Positions 41,413 through 49,284 of a stretch of 64,000 nt of DNA are shown here, in pieces. The stretch is from Nocardia sp. BMG111209. GTDB lineage: Bacteria > Actinomycetota > Actinomycetes > Mycobacteriales > Mycobacteriaceae. The first letter of the stretch is position 1; the number at the start of each line of letters is the position of its first letter. Location of the stretch: assembly GCF_000381925.1 (NCBI RefSeq), contig NZ_KB907307.1:124001-188000 (forward strand), in the 5' to 3' direction. A model generated the notes under the pieces. It was not told the DNA's origin, made no database searches, and saw only the letters and a list, made by a program, of their open reading frames with translations. The position numbers were made by a program, and so were the translations under genes.

Positions 41413-42657
41413 TCACCCGTACCGCACCGGCCAGTGCTTGATGCCGTTGATCCAGCCCGAGCGCAGGCGTTCCGGCGCCGCGACCTCCGACAGATCCGGT
41501 ACGACCTCGGCGAGCGCGTTGAACATCAGGTCGATCTCCAGCCGGGCCAGATTCGCTCCGACACAGTAGTGCGCCCCGGTGCCGCCGAAGGCCAGGTGCG
41601 GATTCGGATCGCGCAGGATGTCGAACGAGAAGGGATTCTCGAAGGTGTCCTCGTCGAAATTGGCCGAGCTGTAGAACAATCCGACCCGCTGCCCGGCCCG
41701 GATGGTCTGCCCGCCGAGTTCGGTGTCCGCGGTGGCGGTGCGCTGGAACGCCGTCACCGGGGTGGCCCAGCGGACGATCTCGTCGGTGGCGGTGCGCGGG
41801 CGCTCCCGCCGGTACAGCTCCCACTGCCCGGGATTGTCGACGAACGCCTTCATCCCGTGGGTGATGGCGTTGCGGGTGGTCTCGTTGCCGGCCACCGCGA
41901 GCAGGATGACGAAGAAGCCGAACTCCTCGGAAGCCAGTGCCTCACCGTCGATATCGGCGTGCACGAGCTGACTCACGATGTCGCCGAGCGGATTCGCGCG
42001 CCGCGCCTCGGCCATGGCCCAGGCGTAGCCGAGGATCTCCATCGAGGCGAGCGTCGACGCGTCCGTGGTGACGGCGTCCCCGTACTCCGGATCGTCGTAG
42101 TTGAGCATCTGATTCGACCACTCGAACAGCTTGTGCCGATCGTCCTGCGGAACGCCGAGCAGTTCCGCGATCGCCTGCAGCGGCAGCTCACACGCCACCT
42201 GCTCGACGAAATCGCCGCTGCCCTGCTCGCGTGCGGCCGCCACGATGGCGGCCGCGCGCTCGGCCAGCGCGGCCCGCAACCCCTCCACGGCCCGCGGGCT
42301 GAACCCCTTCGAGATGATGCGCCGGATCTTGGTGTGCTTGGGCGGATCCATGTTCACCAGCAGCGCGCCGGTGAGTTCGATCTGCTCGGGGGTCACCTCA
42401 CCGGGCAACCGGATGATCGACCCCTTCTGCTGCGAGGAGAACAGCTCCGAATTCCGCGAGATCTCCTTGATGTCCTCGTGTTTGGAGACGACCCAGTACC
42501 CCCCGTCCCGGAAACCGCCGGACTGCTCGTCGGCCTGCGGATTCCACCACACCGGCGCGGTCCGCCGCAGTTCGGCGAATTCCCTGACCGGATTGCGTGA
42601 TTCCCAGAGACCCGGATCGGTGAAGTCGAAGCCGGCGGGGATGGACGGAGCTGACAC
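41413..42657 (-). CDS. Cytochrome P450 resembling CYP125 (steroid C26/27-hydroxylase)
   Basis: The protein is 414 residues from GTG 42657, behind CAGGAGG. Typical P450 motifs are AVAGNETTRN (I-helix), EIVRWATPV (ExxR) and FGGTGAHYCVGANLARLE (heme loop). Several segments match CYP125A1 (Rv3545c) almost word for word as I recall it: PPGFDFTDP-like start, FVEQVACELPLQAIAELLGV, FGFFVILLAVAGNETTRN and the end APERLRSGWINGIKHWPV. CYP125 oxidises the terminal methyl of the cholesterol side chain to alcohol, aldehyde and acid. A similar branched isoprenoid side chain is the likely substrate. Two regulon palindromes lie upstream. Confidence 0.88.
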   Translation of the reverse strand: MSAPSIPAGFDFTDPGLWESRNPVREFAELRRTAPVWWNPQADEQSGGFRDGGYWVVSKHEDIKEISRNSELFSSQQKGSIIRLPGEVTPEQIELTGALLVNMDPPKHTKIRRIISKGFSPRAVEGLRAALAERAAAIVAAAREQGSGDFVEQVACELPLQAIAELLGVPQDDRHKLFEWSNQMLNYDDPEYGDAVTTDASTLASMEILGYAWAMAEARRANPLGDIVSQLVHADIDGEALASEEFGFFVILLAVAGNETTRNAITHGMKAFVDNPGQWELYRRERPRTATDEIVRWATPVTAFQRTATADTELGGQTIRAGQRVGLFYSSANFDEDTFENPFSFDILRDPNPHLAFGGTGAHYCVGANLARLEIDLMFNALAEVVPDLSEVAAPERLRSGWINGIKHWPVRYG

Positions 42658-42714
42658 TGCTTTCCTCCTGACGGGACCGACGTCCCTACGGGCCGGAAAT
42701 CCTGCCCGGAAATC

Positions 42715-42747
42715 TGTCCGGACAAATGATGGACATCTGTCTGGACA
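42715..42747. promoter_or_regulatory. Two regulon palindromes upstream of the CYP125-like gene
   Basis: TGTCCGGACA (42715-42724, a perfect palindrome) and TGTCTGGACA (42738-42747) are 23 bases apart. The second is part of the longer GGACATCTGTCTGGACA (42731-42747). They lie 58-90 bases upstream of the P450 start. The rest of this 358-base gap (to the TetR stop at 43016) shows no gene. Confidence 0.75.
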
Positions 42748-43015
42748 GTACTATGAGGCGCGGCGCGCGACAAGACTCGCGACCGGGCCGAATGCCGCGG
42801 CATGCGGCGATCCGCACGCCGGTGCGGTGGTGCCGCAGTTGCGGGCCCTTCGGTGAAATTGGATGCAGCGGAACAGGTTCCGGACCGCTACGGGCATGCG
42901 GATACGCCCGCGGGCACCGGCGCGGTCACGGCGATTCGATCGGAGCCGCCGGTTCGGGTGTGGCGACGCGACGGCCCCGGCCGCGTGGGGACGGCCGGGC
43001 CGGCGCGGATTCGGG

Positions 43016-43603
43016 TCAGGAGTGGCGGTCGGCGAGGAGGCGGCGGGCCGAGATCTCGAGCAGGTCGGCCACCTGTTCGTAGGAGAGCAGGTTCATGCCG
43101 GCCTGGAGCAGGGCGCCGGAGTAGAGCAGTTCCAGCATCGACAGGCTCTCGGAATCGGTGGAACCGAGGGCGGCGGCGAGGCGGCCGCGGATCTCACTGC
43201 CGATCCGGACCCGCAGGTGGCGCACGTCCGGGTCGTCGCCGAGCAGCGCGCTGCTGACCGCGCTGGCCAGGGCCGGTTCGTCGGCCACCAGCAGCGAGAC
43301 CTGGCGCAGGACCGCGACGACCCGGTCCGCCGGATCCGCGTCCTCGGTCTCGAGGGGCGGCGCGGCGATCAGGCGGCGCCAGTACACCTCCGAGATGAGG
43401 TGTTCCTTGGACGAGAAATACGTGTAGGCGGTGGCGGTGCCGACACCCGCGGCCGCGGCGACGAGTCGAATCGTGGTGCCGGAGTAGCCTTCCCGGGACA
43501 GCACGTCGACCGCGGCCGCGGTGAGGCGGTCGACGGTGTCGGCCTGTTTCTCGGTGAGGCGCCGTCGAGTCGCCTCGATGCCGGTGGATGCGAGTTCGGA
43601 CAT
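43016..43603 (-). CDS. TetR-family regulator, last gene of the P450 operon
   Basis: The protein is 195 residues from ATG 43603. The HTH reads LTAAAVDVLSREGYSGTTIR, then LVAAAAGVGTATAYTYFSSK. It is the last of six minus-strand genes and 47 bases after the CoA-ligase gene, so it is probably co-transcribed with them, with a possible extra start of its own. GGACATGTGTCT, part of the regulon motif, spans its ATG. It is the best candidate for the protein that binds the TGTCYGGACA sites of this block; the regulator at 35737 is the alternative. Confidence 0.88.
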   Translation of the reverse strand: MSELASTGIEATRRRLTEKQADTVDRLTAAAVDVLSREGYSGTTIRLVAAAAGVGTATAYTYFSSKEHLISEVYWRRLIAAPPLETEDADPADRVVAVLRQVSLLVADEPALASAVSSALLGDDPDVRHLRVRIGSEIRGRLAAALGSTDSESLSMLELLYSGALLQAGMNLLSYEQVADLLEISARRLLADRHS

Positions 43604-43614
43604 GTGTCTGAATC
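43598..43614. promoter_or_regulatory. Regulon motif copy over the TetR start codon
   Basis: GGACATGTGTCTGAATC agrees with the first 14 bases of GGACATSTGTCTGGACR. It lies in the 47-base gap between CoA ligase and TetR and covers the ATG, as does the copy at 36220. Autoregulation is possible. Because both genes begin with Met-Ser-(Asp/Glu), part of the match could instead reflect shared ancestry. Confidence 0.5.
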
Positions 43615-43650
43615 CTACTGTAGGGTCCGACCAGGGTCGTTGCGGCACGG

Positions 43651-45270
43651 TCAGCGGTCGCTGCCCACCCGATGATCGGGGGTGCGGGCGCCGGCGTAGT
43701 CCTTCGCCCAGCGGTAGTCGGGTTTGCCGCTGGGGGAGCGGACCACCGTATCGGCGATCCAGAGGGTGCGGGGCACCTTGTAGCCGGCCAGGTGGCTGCG
43801 GACGTGCGCGATCAGGTCCTCGAAGTCCGGGCCGTCGGCGCCGGTGGTGGCCACCACCGCGGCGACCTGCTGGCCCCAGCGCTCGTGCGCGATACCGACG
43901 ACCACCGCGTCGAACACCGAATCATGGGCCTTGAGAACGCTTTCCACCTCCTCCACGAACACCTTCTCGCCGCCGGTGTTGATCACCATGTTGCCGCGGC
44001 CGAGCAGCGTGATGTAGCCGCCGTCCTCGGCGCGGGCCCGATCGTCGGTGACCACCATGCGCACGCCGTCGACCGTCTTGAACAGCTTCTCGGTCTTCGC
44101 GGTGTCCTTGTAGTAACCCAGTGGCACCGAACCGGTCTTGGCCAGCCAGCCCTCCTCGCCGACCGCGACGGGCCGGCCCTCGTCGTCGACCACCACGGCC
44201 CCGCGGCCGGTCTGCACGCGCGGGCCGCGGCCGGGATCGTCGTCCTTGGTGGCGAAACCCATTCCGCCGAAACCCGTTTCGGAGGAGCCGATGGAGTCGG
44301 AGATCAGGGCCGACGGGAAGCGTTCCAGCAGTGCGTTCTTCGCCTGCTGGGACAGCAGCGCGGCGCCGGAGGCGATCACCACCAGCGAACCGGTGTCGCA
44401 GTCGGCCTCGGCGTGCGCGTCCAGCAGCGGTCGCGCCATCGCGTCACCGGTGATCACCAGCACCATGGGCCGCTCCCGGATCACGGTGCGCCACACCGCC
44501 GCCGCGTCGAACCTCGACTCGAACACGACCGCGTTGCCGGTCCACAGCGCGGTGAAGGTGGGCATCATCGCCGACGGGTGGATCAGCGGCGGCAGGACCA
44601 GCCAGGTGGCGGGATCGGACTGCGCGCCGACGCGGGACTGCTGGTACTCGTCGGCGACGGGTTCACCGGTGTAGAAGTCGATACCGCCGCCGAGGACCCG
44701 CCACATGTCCTCCTGCCGCCACATCACGCCCTTCGGCAGGCCGGTGGTGCCGCCGGTGTACATCATGTACACGTCGTCGGCGCTGCGCTCGATCTTGCGC
44801 CGCGCCGGGGAGCCCGCGGCCAGGGCCGCTTCGTATTCCGTTGCGGTGCTGCGCAACCCGTCGCTGCCCAGATCGTCGTCGACGACGATCGCGTGCCGCA
44901 CCCGGGGCACCCGCGCGAGTGCCGGTGCGGCGGCCGGTGCGTAGCTGCGGTGGTACACCAGCACGTCGAGGTCGGCGTTGTCGTAGAGGTAGACCAGTTC
45001 CTCGACGCCGTAGCGGTAGTTGACGTTGATCGGCACCGCGCGCAGCTTGAAGCAGGCGATCAGGGTCTCCATGGTCTCGATGCTGTTGTGCATCTGGAAA
45101 CCGATATGGGCGCCGGGGCCCACACCGGCCGCGGCGAGATGATCGGCCAGCCGGTTGGCTCGCGCGTCGAGTTCGGCGAAGGTGATGCGGCGGTCGCCGT
45201 GGATCAGCGCGGTACGCCGGCCCATCGCGTCGACGGAGTGCTCGAACAGGTCAGCGAAGTTACGCGCCAT
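43651..45270 (-). CDS. FadD19-like acyl-CoA ligase
   Basis: The protein is 539 residues from ATG 45270. The adenylation domain has MMYTGGTTGLPKGVMW (P-loop), ISDSIGSSETGFGGM (A5 region) and GRGNMVINTGGEKVFVEEVE, and the C-terminal catalytic lysine is in RSPSGKPDYRWAK. VMWRQEDMWRVLGGGIDFYTGE is close to the segment of the mycobacterial steroid-side-chain ligases FadD17/FadD19, as I recall them. It should make a CoA thioester from a branched or steroid-linked carboxylic acid, the product of the P450s and aldehyde dehydrogenase nearby. Fifth gene of the operon. Confidence 0.9.
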   Translation of the reverse strand: MARNFADLFEHSVDAMGRRTALIHGDRRITFAELDARANRLADHLAAAGVGPGAHIGFQMHNSIETMETLIACFKLRAVPINVNYRYGVEELVYLYDNADLDVLVYHRSYAPAAAPALARVPRVRHAIVVDDDLGSDGLRSTATEYEAALAAGSPARRKIERSADDVYMMYTGGTTGLPKGVMWRQEDMWRVLGGGIDFYTGEPVADEYQQSRVGAQSDPATWLVLPPLIHPSAMMPTFTALWTGNAVVFESRFDAAAVWRTVIRERPMVLVITGDAMARPLLDAHAEADCDTGSLVVIASGAALLSQQAKNALLERFPSALISDSIGSSETGFGGMGFATKDDDPGRGPRVQTGRGAVVVDDEGRPVAVGEEGWLAKTGSVPLGYYKDTAKTEKLFKTVDGVRMVVTDDRARAEDGGYITLLGRGNMVINTGGEKVFVEEVESVLKAHDSVFDAVVVGIAHERWGQQVAAVVATTGADGPDFEDLIAHVRSHLAGYKVPRTLWIADTVVRSPSGKPDYRWAKDYAGARTPDHRVGSDR

Positions 45271-45293
45271 GGTGTTTCGTCTCTCATCTGTGC

Positions 45294-46547
45294 TCAGACC
45301 ACGGTCAACGGGAGCGGGATGCCGCGATCGGCGAACCGGAAATTCGCCCCGGAGCTGATCCTGGTGATCGCGACCTCGCCGGATTCGGCGAACGGCCGCT
45401 CGGCCGAACGGAATTCGATCAGGAGCTCGTCCGCGGTATCGCCGACCACGTGGGCCGCGTAGTGCGGATTCACCCCGCGCGCCATCGCCTCCAGCGGCGC
45501 CAGATGTTCGGCGTCGACCACCGCGGGCCAGACCCCGTCCGCGAGCGCCGCACTGCGGCGGGGCAGCCGCAGCCGCACCCCGCCGTCCGTGAGCTCGATC
45601 TCGATCCCGGTGTACCGCAACGGGTTCCACGCCGGATGCAGGCCCAGCACCCGCGCCAGTGCCGCATCGTCGTCGCCGAGACCCAGTGCCAGGCGCAGCC
45701 GTTCGGAGGTGATCCCCGCGATACCGGTGAACTGCTTGCGGAATATCTCGGCCGCCGCGTCGGTGCGGGCGGCGACCGCGATGCGGAAACCCATCGCCAG
45801 CAGATGGTGTTGCAGGCACACCTCGTCGGCGATGCGGATCAGCGCCGACCGGGAGAAGTCCGCGAACCGCAGATCGCTGAGCAGCGGGCCGGCGTAGTCG
45901 GCGTGGCCGGGATCGCCGGAATCGATGGGGTCCAACGACATTCCGGCCGCCCGGGAGCCGGCGAGGACATCCGAATTGGGCGGGATCGGCGGCGGCACGT
46001 GCGCGGGATCGATCACGACGGTCCACGCGCAGACCGGATGCCGGTCCGCGGGCACCCGCGGCGGCCGATGGATCGGCCGCACCTGCGCGTACGGATTGGT
46101 CGCCAGCGCGGTGGCATCGAAGGTGGGGTCCTCGATGTCGTGGCACATGGAACGCACATAGGACTCGCCCATCGGCTCGACATCGGCGAGCGCACCGCAG
46201 TGGTCCAGCCAGAATTCCCCGTGATCGTGGTCGTCGACCCGGAACCGGAAGTCCATGAACTGCGGCGGGGCGCCGATATCCAGTTGCAGCCCTTTGAAGA
46301 TCGTCTCGACGCTGTCCCCGGCGAAGTTCAGCGCGCGCTGCATCCGCCGGGTGTAGACGGGACTGGCCACCTGCCACTCCTCGATCGCGACGGCGGTCAT
46401 ACCCTCGCGGCCGAAGGCGCCGATGCAGTGCGCCATACCGGAACGGTCGATCAGCTGCCCGCTCAGCAGCAGTTCGGGCACCAGTACGGCCAGTTCGGCC
46501 TGCGTCAGATCCGCGAAACCGCTGCGGCGCGAATCGGTCCCGCTCAC
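45294..46547 (-). CDS. Unidentified conserved-looking protein in the P450 operon
   Basis: The protein is 417 residues. Its GTG start (46547) overlaps the stop of the NTF2-like gene by four bases (GTGA); GTG 46550 is an alternative. I do not recognise the family. Visible features are a Leu-rich start (LAVLVPELLLSGQLID), an acidic-aromatic segment, FRFRVDDHDHGEFWLDHCGA, then MCHDIEDPTFDATA and PIHRPPRVPADRHP, with several His and Cys that could bind a metal. There is no signal peptide or membrane helix. Its place between an NTF2-like protein and a CoA ligase suggests a step of side-chain metabolism. Confidence 0.75.
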   Translation of the reverse strand: MSGTDSRRSGFADLTQAELAVLVPELLLSGQLIDRSGMAHCIGAFGREGMTAVAIEEWQVASPVYTRRMQRALNFAGDSVETIFKGLQLDIGAPPQFMDFRFRVDDHDHGEFWLDHCGALADVEPMGESYVRSMCHDIEDPTFDATALATNPYAQVRPIHRPPRVPADRHPVCAWTVVIDPAHVPPPIPPNSDVLAGSRAAGMSLDPIDSGDPGHADYAGPLLSDLRFADFSRSALIRIADEVCLQHHLLAMGFRIAVAARTDAAAEIFRKQFTGIAGITSERLRLALGLGDDDAALARVLGLHPAWNPLRYTGIEIELTDGGVRLRLPRRSAALADGVWPAVVDAEHLAPLEAMARGVNPHYAAHVVGDTADELLIEFRSAERPFAESGEVAITRISSGANFRFADRGIPLPLTVV

Positions 46548-47095
46548 CACAACGGCACCGGCGCTTCGCCGATGGGGTACCAGCCCGGCAGTTTCTCGCC
46601 CGAGGTGGCGCGGGTGATGCGCTGCTGCATCCCTGCCGAGAGCGCGTTACCGGTGATCATGTCGAGGAACAGCGCCGACACGTTGCCGAAGTCGAAGAAG
46701 TCGCGCTGCCACGACCACCGGAAGTCGCCGCCGTAGCGGAACCAGCTGCCGCCGATACCCTCCGGCGAGTAATGGCGCCCGTCGGGCCGGGTGCGGTCGC
46801 TGACCTGTTTCCACAGGCCGATCAGATTGCCGCTGCGGTCGTCGATGACCCAGTCCTGATACGGGTAGGTCCAGCCCTCGAGCCCGTCCATCTCCAATCC
46901 GATGGCGATATCGCGGATCTCGTCCCGGCCGACGGCCATGAATTCCTGTTTCGGGCCGTAGTTCCAGCCGTAGGTGGCGTCCTCGGTGTAGAACTCGGCC
47001 AGCGGCCGCCAGTCGCCGGCGGCCTCGCAGTCGCGGTTGGCCTGCAGCCAGCGCCGTACCATTTCGTCGAGTTCGGCGCGATCGAAATCGGCCAT
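46544..47095 (-). CDS. SnoaL/NTF2-like fold protein
   Basis: The protein is 183 residues from ATG 47095. The NTF2-like core is visible (MVRRWLQANRDCEAAGDWRP, then LAEFYTEDATYGWNYGP, and VGRDEIRDI). The second half (WIDDRSGN-like turn, GGSWFRYGGDFRWSWQRDFF) forms the curved sheet and is rich in Trp and Phe, suited to a hydrophobic ligand pocket. Such folds act as hydratases, isomerases or binding proteins in steroid pathways. It is 50 bases after the SDR and overlaps the next gene, so it is within the operon. Confidence 0.8.
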   Translation of the reverse strand: MADFDRAELDEMVRRWLQANRDCEAAGDWRPLAEFYTEDATYGWNYGPKQEFMAVGRDEIRDIAIGLEMDGLEGWTYPYQDWVIDDRSGNLIGLWKQVSDRTRPDGRHYSPEGIGGSWFRYGGDFRWSWQRDFFDFGNVSALFLDMITGNALSAGMQQRITRATSGEKLPGWYPIGEAPVPLW

Positions 47096-47145
47096 GGCAG
47101 TGATCCTTTCGGTGAACGGTCGAATTCGTGCCGGCGGCACGGAAA

Positions 47146-47928
47146 TCAGGCTCCGGTCGGTACCCGGGCCTCGGGCTGTACCTCGGTGAGCTGGATGTGC
47201 GCCCCGCGCGGCGCGGAGACCACGGCGACGATCGCGGCGGCGAGGTGGTTCGCGCGCAACATCTCCGGATGCCGCGCGAAACCCCAGCGCACCCAGTCCT
47301 CGAGCACCGGCCCGATGACCTCCGCGGGGACGGTCATCCCCATACCGGTGAGCGTGGGGCCCGGCCGGACCAGGGAGACCCGGACGCCGGTGCCCTCCAA
47401 CTCCATTCCCATCTGCCGCGCCATGATCTCCACGGCGGTTTTCGCGGCCGGGTAGGCCCCCGCGCGCGGCCGCGGATGGTTCGCGGTGTCGGAGCTGATC
47501 ATCACGAAATCGCCGCGCCGCCGGGCGATCATGTCCGGGACGATGCGATGCACCAGGCGGTGCACCCCGATCAGGTGCACGTCGACCTGAGCGCGGAAGT
47601 CCTCGGGTGTCATCTCGTGCACCAGGCCGAAACTCATGTCGCCGGCGCCGGACACCACGATCTCGGCCGGGCCGAGCGCGGTCTCGGCGGCGGTGACGAA
47701 CGCGTCGACCGACTCGGTGTCGGCCACATCGAGCCGATGCGCGAACGCCTCGCCACCGTTGCCGATGATCTTGGCGGCCAGCGTCTCCAGCAGTTCGACG
47801 CGGCGAGCGCCGAGCGCCACCGGATGCCCCAGTTCGGCGAGCGCCTCGGCGGTCGCGGCGCCGATACCGGAGGAGGCGCCGGCGATCAGCACCGGCCGGC
47901 GCTCGGGGTGGGGTGCGAAGCGGGGCAT
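47146..47928 (-). CDS. SDR resembling Rv0765c
   Basis: The protein is 260 residues. Its ATG (47928) shares a base with the TGA of the upstream P450, so it is translationally coupled. NAD(P) motif: LIAGASSGIGAATA. Active site: MISSDTANHPRPRAG with AYPAAKTAVE. The start MPRFAPHPERRPVLIAGASS and the end LTEVQPEARVPTG parallel Rv0765c, which likewise follows CYP123 in M. tuberculosis, by my recollection. The NNAG motif is replaced by VSGAGD, as in that relative. It should oxidise an alcohol produced by the P450 or reduce a ketone. Confidence 0.88.
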   Translation of the reverse strand: MPRFAPHPERRPVLIAGASSGIGAATAEALAELGHPVALGARRVELLETLAAKIIGNGGEAFAHRLDVADTESVDAFVTAAETALGPAEIVVSGAGDMSFGLVHEMTPEDFRAQVDVHLIGVHRLVHRIVPDMIARRRGDFVMISSDTANHPRPRAGAYPAAKTAVEIMARQMGMELEGTGVRVSLVRPGPTLTGMGMTVPAEVIGPVLEDWVRWGFARHPEMLRANHLAAAIVAVVSAPRGAHIQLTEVQPEARVPTGA

Positions 47929-49133
47929 CAGCGGATCTCCACGGTGACAGGGAGTTTGGCGAAGCCGCGGACACTGGTCGAGTGCACGCGTTCGATACCG
48001 GACTCGGCGAGGTCGTACGCCCGTACGTGTGTGGCGAATTCGCGCAGGGCGATGGTGGCCTCCAGCCGGGCCAGATGGGCGCCGAGGCAGAAGTGCACGC
48101 CCGCACCGAAACTGGCGAGGTTGCCCTTGTCCGGGCGGTCGAGTCGGTAGGTGTCGCCGTCCTCGAACACCTCCGGATCGCGGTTGGCCGAACCGATCAG
48201 CAGCAGCACCTTCGCCCCGGCCGGGATCGTGCGGTCGTACATCTCGATATCCGTTGCGGCACTGCGTGCCACGATCTGGCTCGAGGTGTCGTAGCGCAGC
48301 GTCTCCTCGACCCAGTCCGGCACCAGCGCCCGGTCCGCGGCGACCTTGCGGTACTCGCCGGGATTGCGGCCGGCCCAATACAGCGCGTTGCCCAGCAGTT
48401 TGGTGGTGGTCTCGTTCCCGGCGACCACCATCAGGAACATGAAGCCGATGATCTCCTCGTCGGTGAGCCGGTCACCGTCGATCTCGGCGTCCAGCAGCGC
48501 CGAGGTGAGATCCGCACCGGGCGCCTTGCGCCGCTCGCCGACCATATCGCTGTAGTAGCCGATCAGCGACAGCGCCGATTCGATGGCCGCCATCGGCACG
48601 TCGAGGACGCCCTCCTCGCGGTGCACCACGAGATCGGCGAGCCGGCGCACCTCGGCGCGATCGGGCTCGGGCACGCCGAGCAGTTCGGAGATGACATCCA
48701 TGGGCAGCTTGCCCGCGAAATCCTCGATCCAGTCGAAACTTCCGCGCGCCAGCGCCGGTTCCAGATGCTCGCGCGTCAATTCCAGGATGCGGCTGTCCAT
48801 TTCGGCCACCCGGCGCGGTGTGAAGCCCTTGTACACCAGCCGCCGCATGCGCACGTGCCGCGGATCGTCCATGGCGAGAAAGGACATGGTCTTGTGCGCG
48901 TGCGGGCCCCAGGCGGCGGGATCCAGCGAGACCCCGTTGGCGCTGGAGAGCCGGACGTGGTCCCGGAACGCGGTGATGACGTCCGAATGCCGGGAGACGG
49001 CCCAGAAATTCAGCTCCGGGTTGTGGTACAGCGGTGCCTCGGTGCGCAGGCGCCGGTAGAGCGGATACGGATCGTCGTGGAACCGATAGTCGTAGGGGTC
49101 GAACGTGAACGGCTCCAGTGAGGCCTGGGTCAT
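47928..49133 (-). CDS. Cytochrome P450 resembling CYP123 (Rv0766c)
   Basis: The protein is 401 residues from ATG 49133, behind CGGAGGGGG. The I-helix is VVAGNETTTKLL, ExxR is in EETLRYDTSSQ, and the heme loop is ASFGAGVHFCLGAHLARLE. The stretch from PYDYRFHDDPYPLYRRLR to VHSTSVRGFAKLPV follows CYP123 of M. tuberculosis closely, as I recall it. CYP123's natural substrate is not established. First gene of a six-gene operon; the regulon motif lies 30 bases upstream. It needs ferredoxin and reductase partners encoded elsewhere. Confidence 0.9.
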   Translation of the reverse strand: MTQASLEPFTFDPYDYRFHDDPYPLYRRLRTEAPLYHNPELNFWAVSRHSDVITAFRDHVRLSSANGVSLDPAAWGPHAHKTMSFLAMDDPRHVRMRRLVYKGFTPRRVAEMDSRILELTREHLEPALARGSFDWIEDFAGKLPMDVISELLGVPEPDRAEVRRLADLVVHREEGVLDVPMAAIESALSLIGYYSDMVGERRKAPGADLTSALLDAEIDGDRLTDEEIIGFMFLMVVAGNETTTKLLGNALYWAGRNPGEYRKVAADRALVPDWVEETLRYDTSSQIVARSAATDIEMYDRTIPAGAKVLLLIGSANRDPEVFEDGDTYRLDRPDKGNLASFGAGVHFCLGAHLARLEATIALREFATHVRAYDLAESGIERVHSTSVRGFAKLPVTVEIR

Positions 49134-49162
49134 GACGTCCCCCTCCGGAAAGACACACAGCT

Positions 49163-49179
49163 GGACATGTGTCTGGACG
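49163..49179. promoter_or_regulatory. Regulon motif upstream of the CYP123-like operon
   Basis: GGACATGTGTCTGGACG, 30 bases before the P450 start, differs at only two of 17 bases from the copy upstream of the CYP125-like gene (42731-42747). It contains overlapping dyads GGACA-N2-TGTCT and TGTC-N2-GACG. Confidence 0.75.
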
Positions 49180-49256
49180 GTATCACCGACGCTTGCCCGC
49201 CACAACGGTCCGGCATCCTTGCGTTCGATCAATGATTCGAACTATATTCCGAACAC

Positions 49257-49270
49257 CTGTCCAGACATGC
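49257..49270. promoter_or_regulatory. Regulon motif upstream of the aldehyde dehydrogenase
   Basis: CTGTCCAGACATGC holds TGTCCAGACA, the reverse complement of TGTCTGGACA. It is 15 bases before the ALDH start codon and about 85 bases from the copy serving the divergent P450 operon, so one regulator could control both directions. Confidence 0.65.
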
Positions 49271-49284
49271 ATCGGAGCCTGCAC

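Noticed and set aside
42658..43015. Short plus-strand frames between the CYP125-like and TetR genes
   Set aside because: They are Arg/Gly-rich readings without ribosome sites. The clear content of the gap is the pair of operator palindromes.
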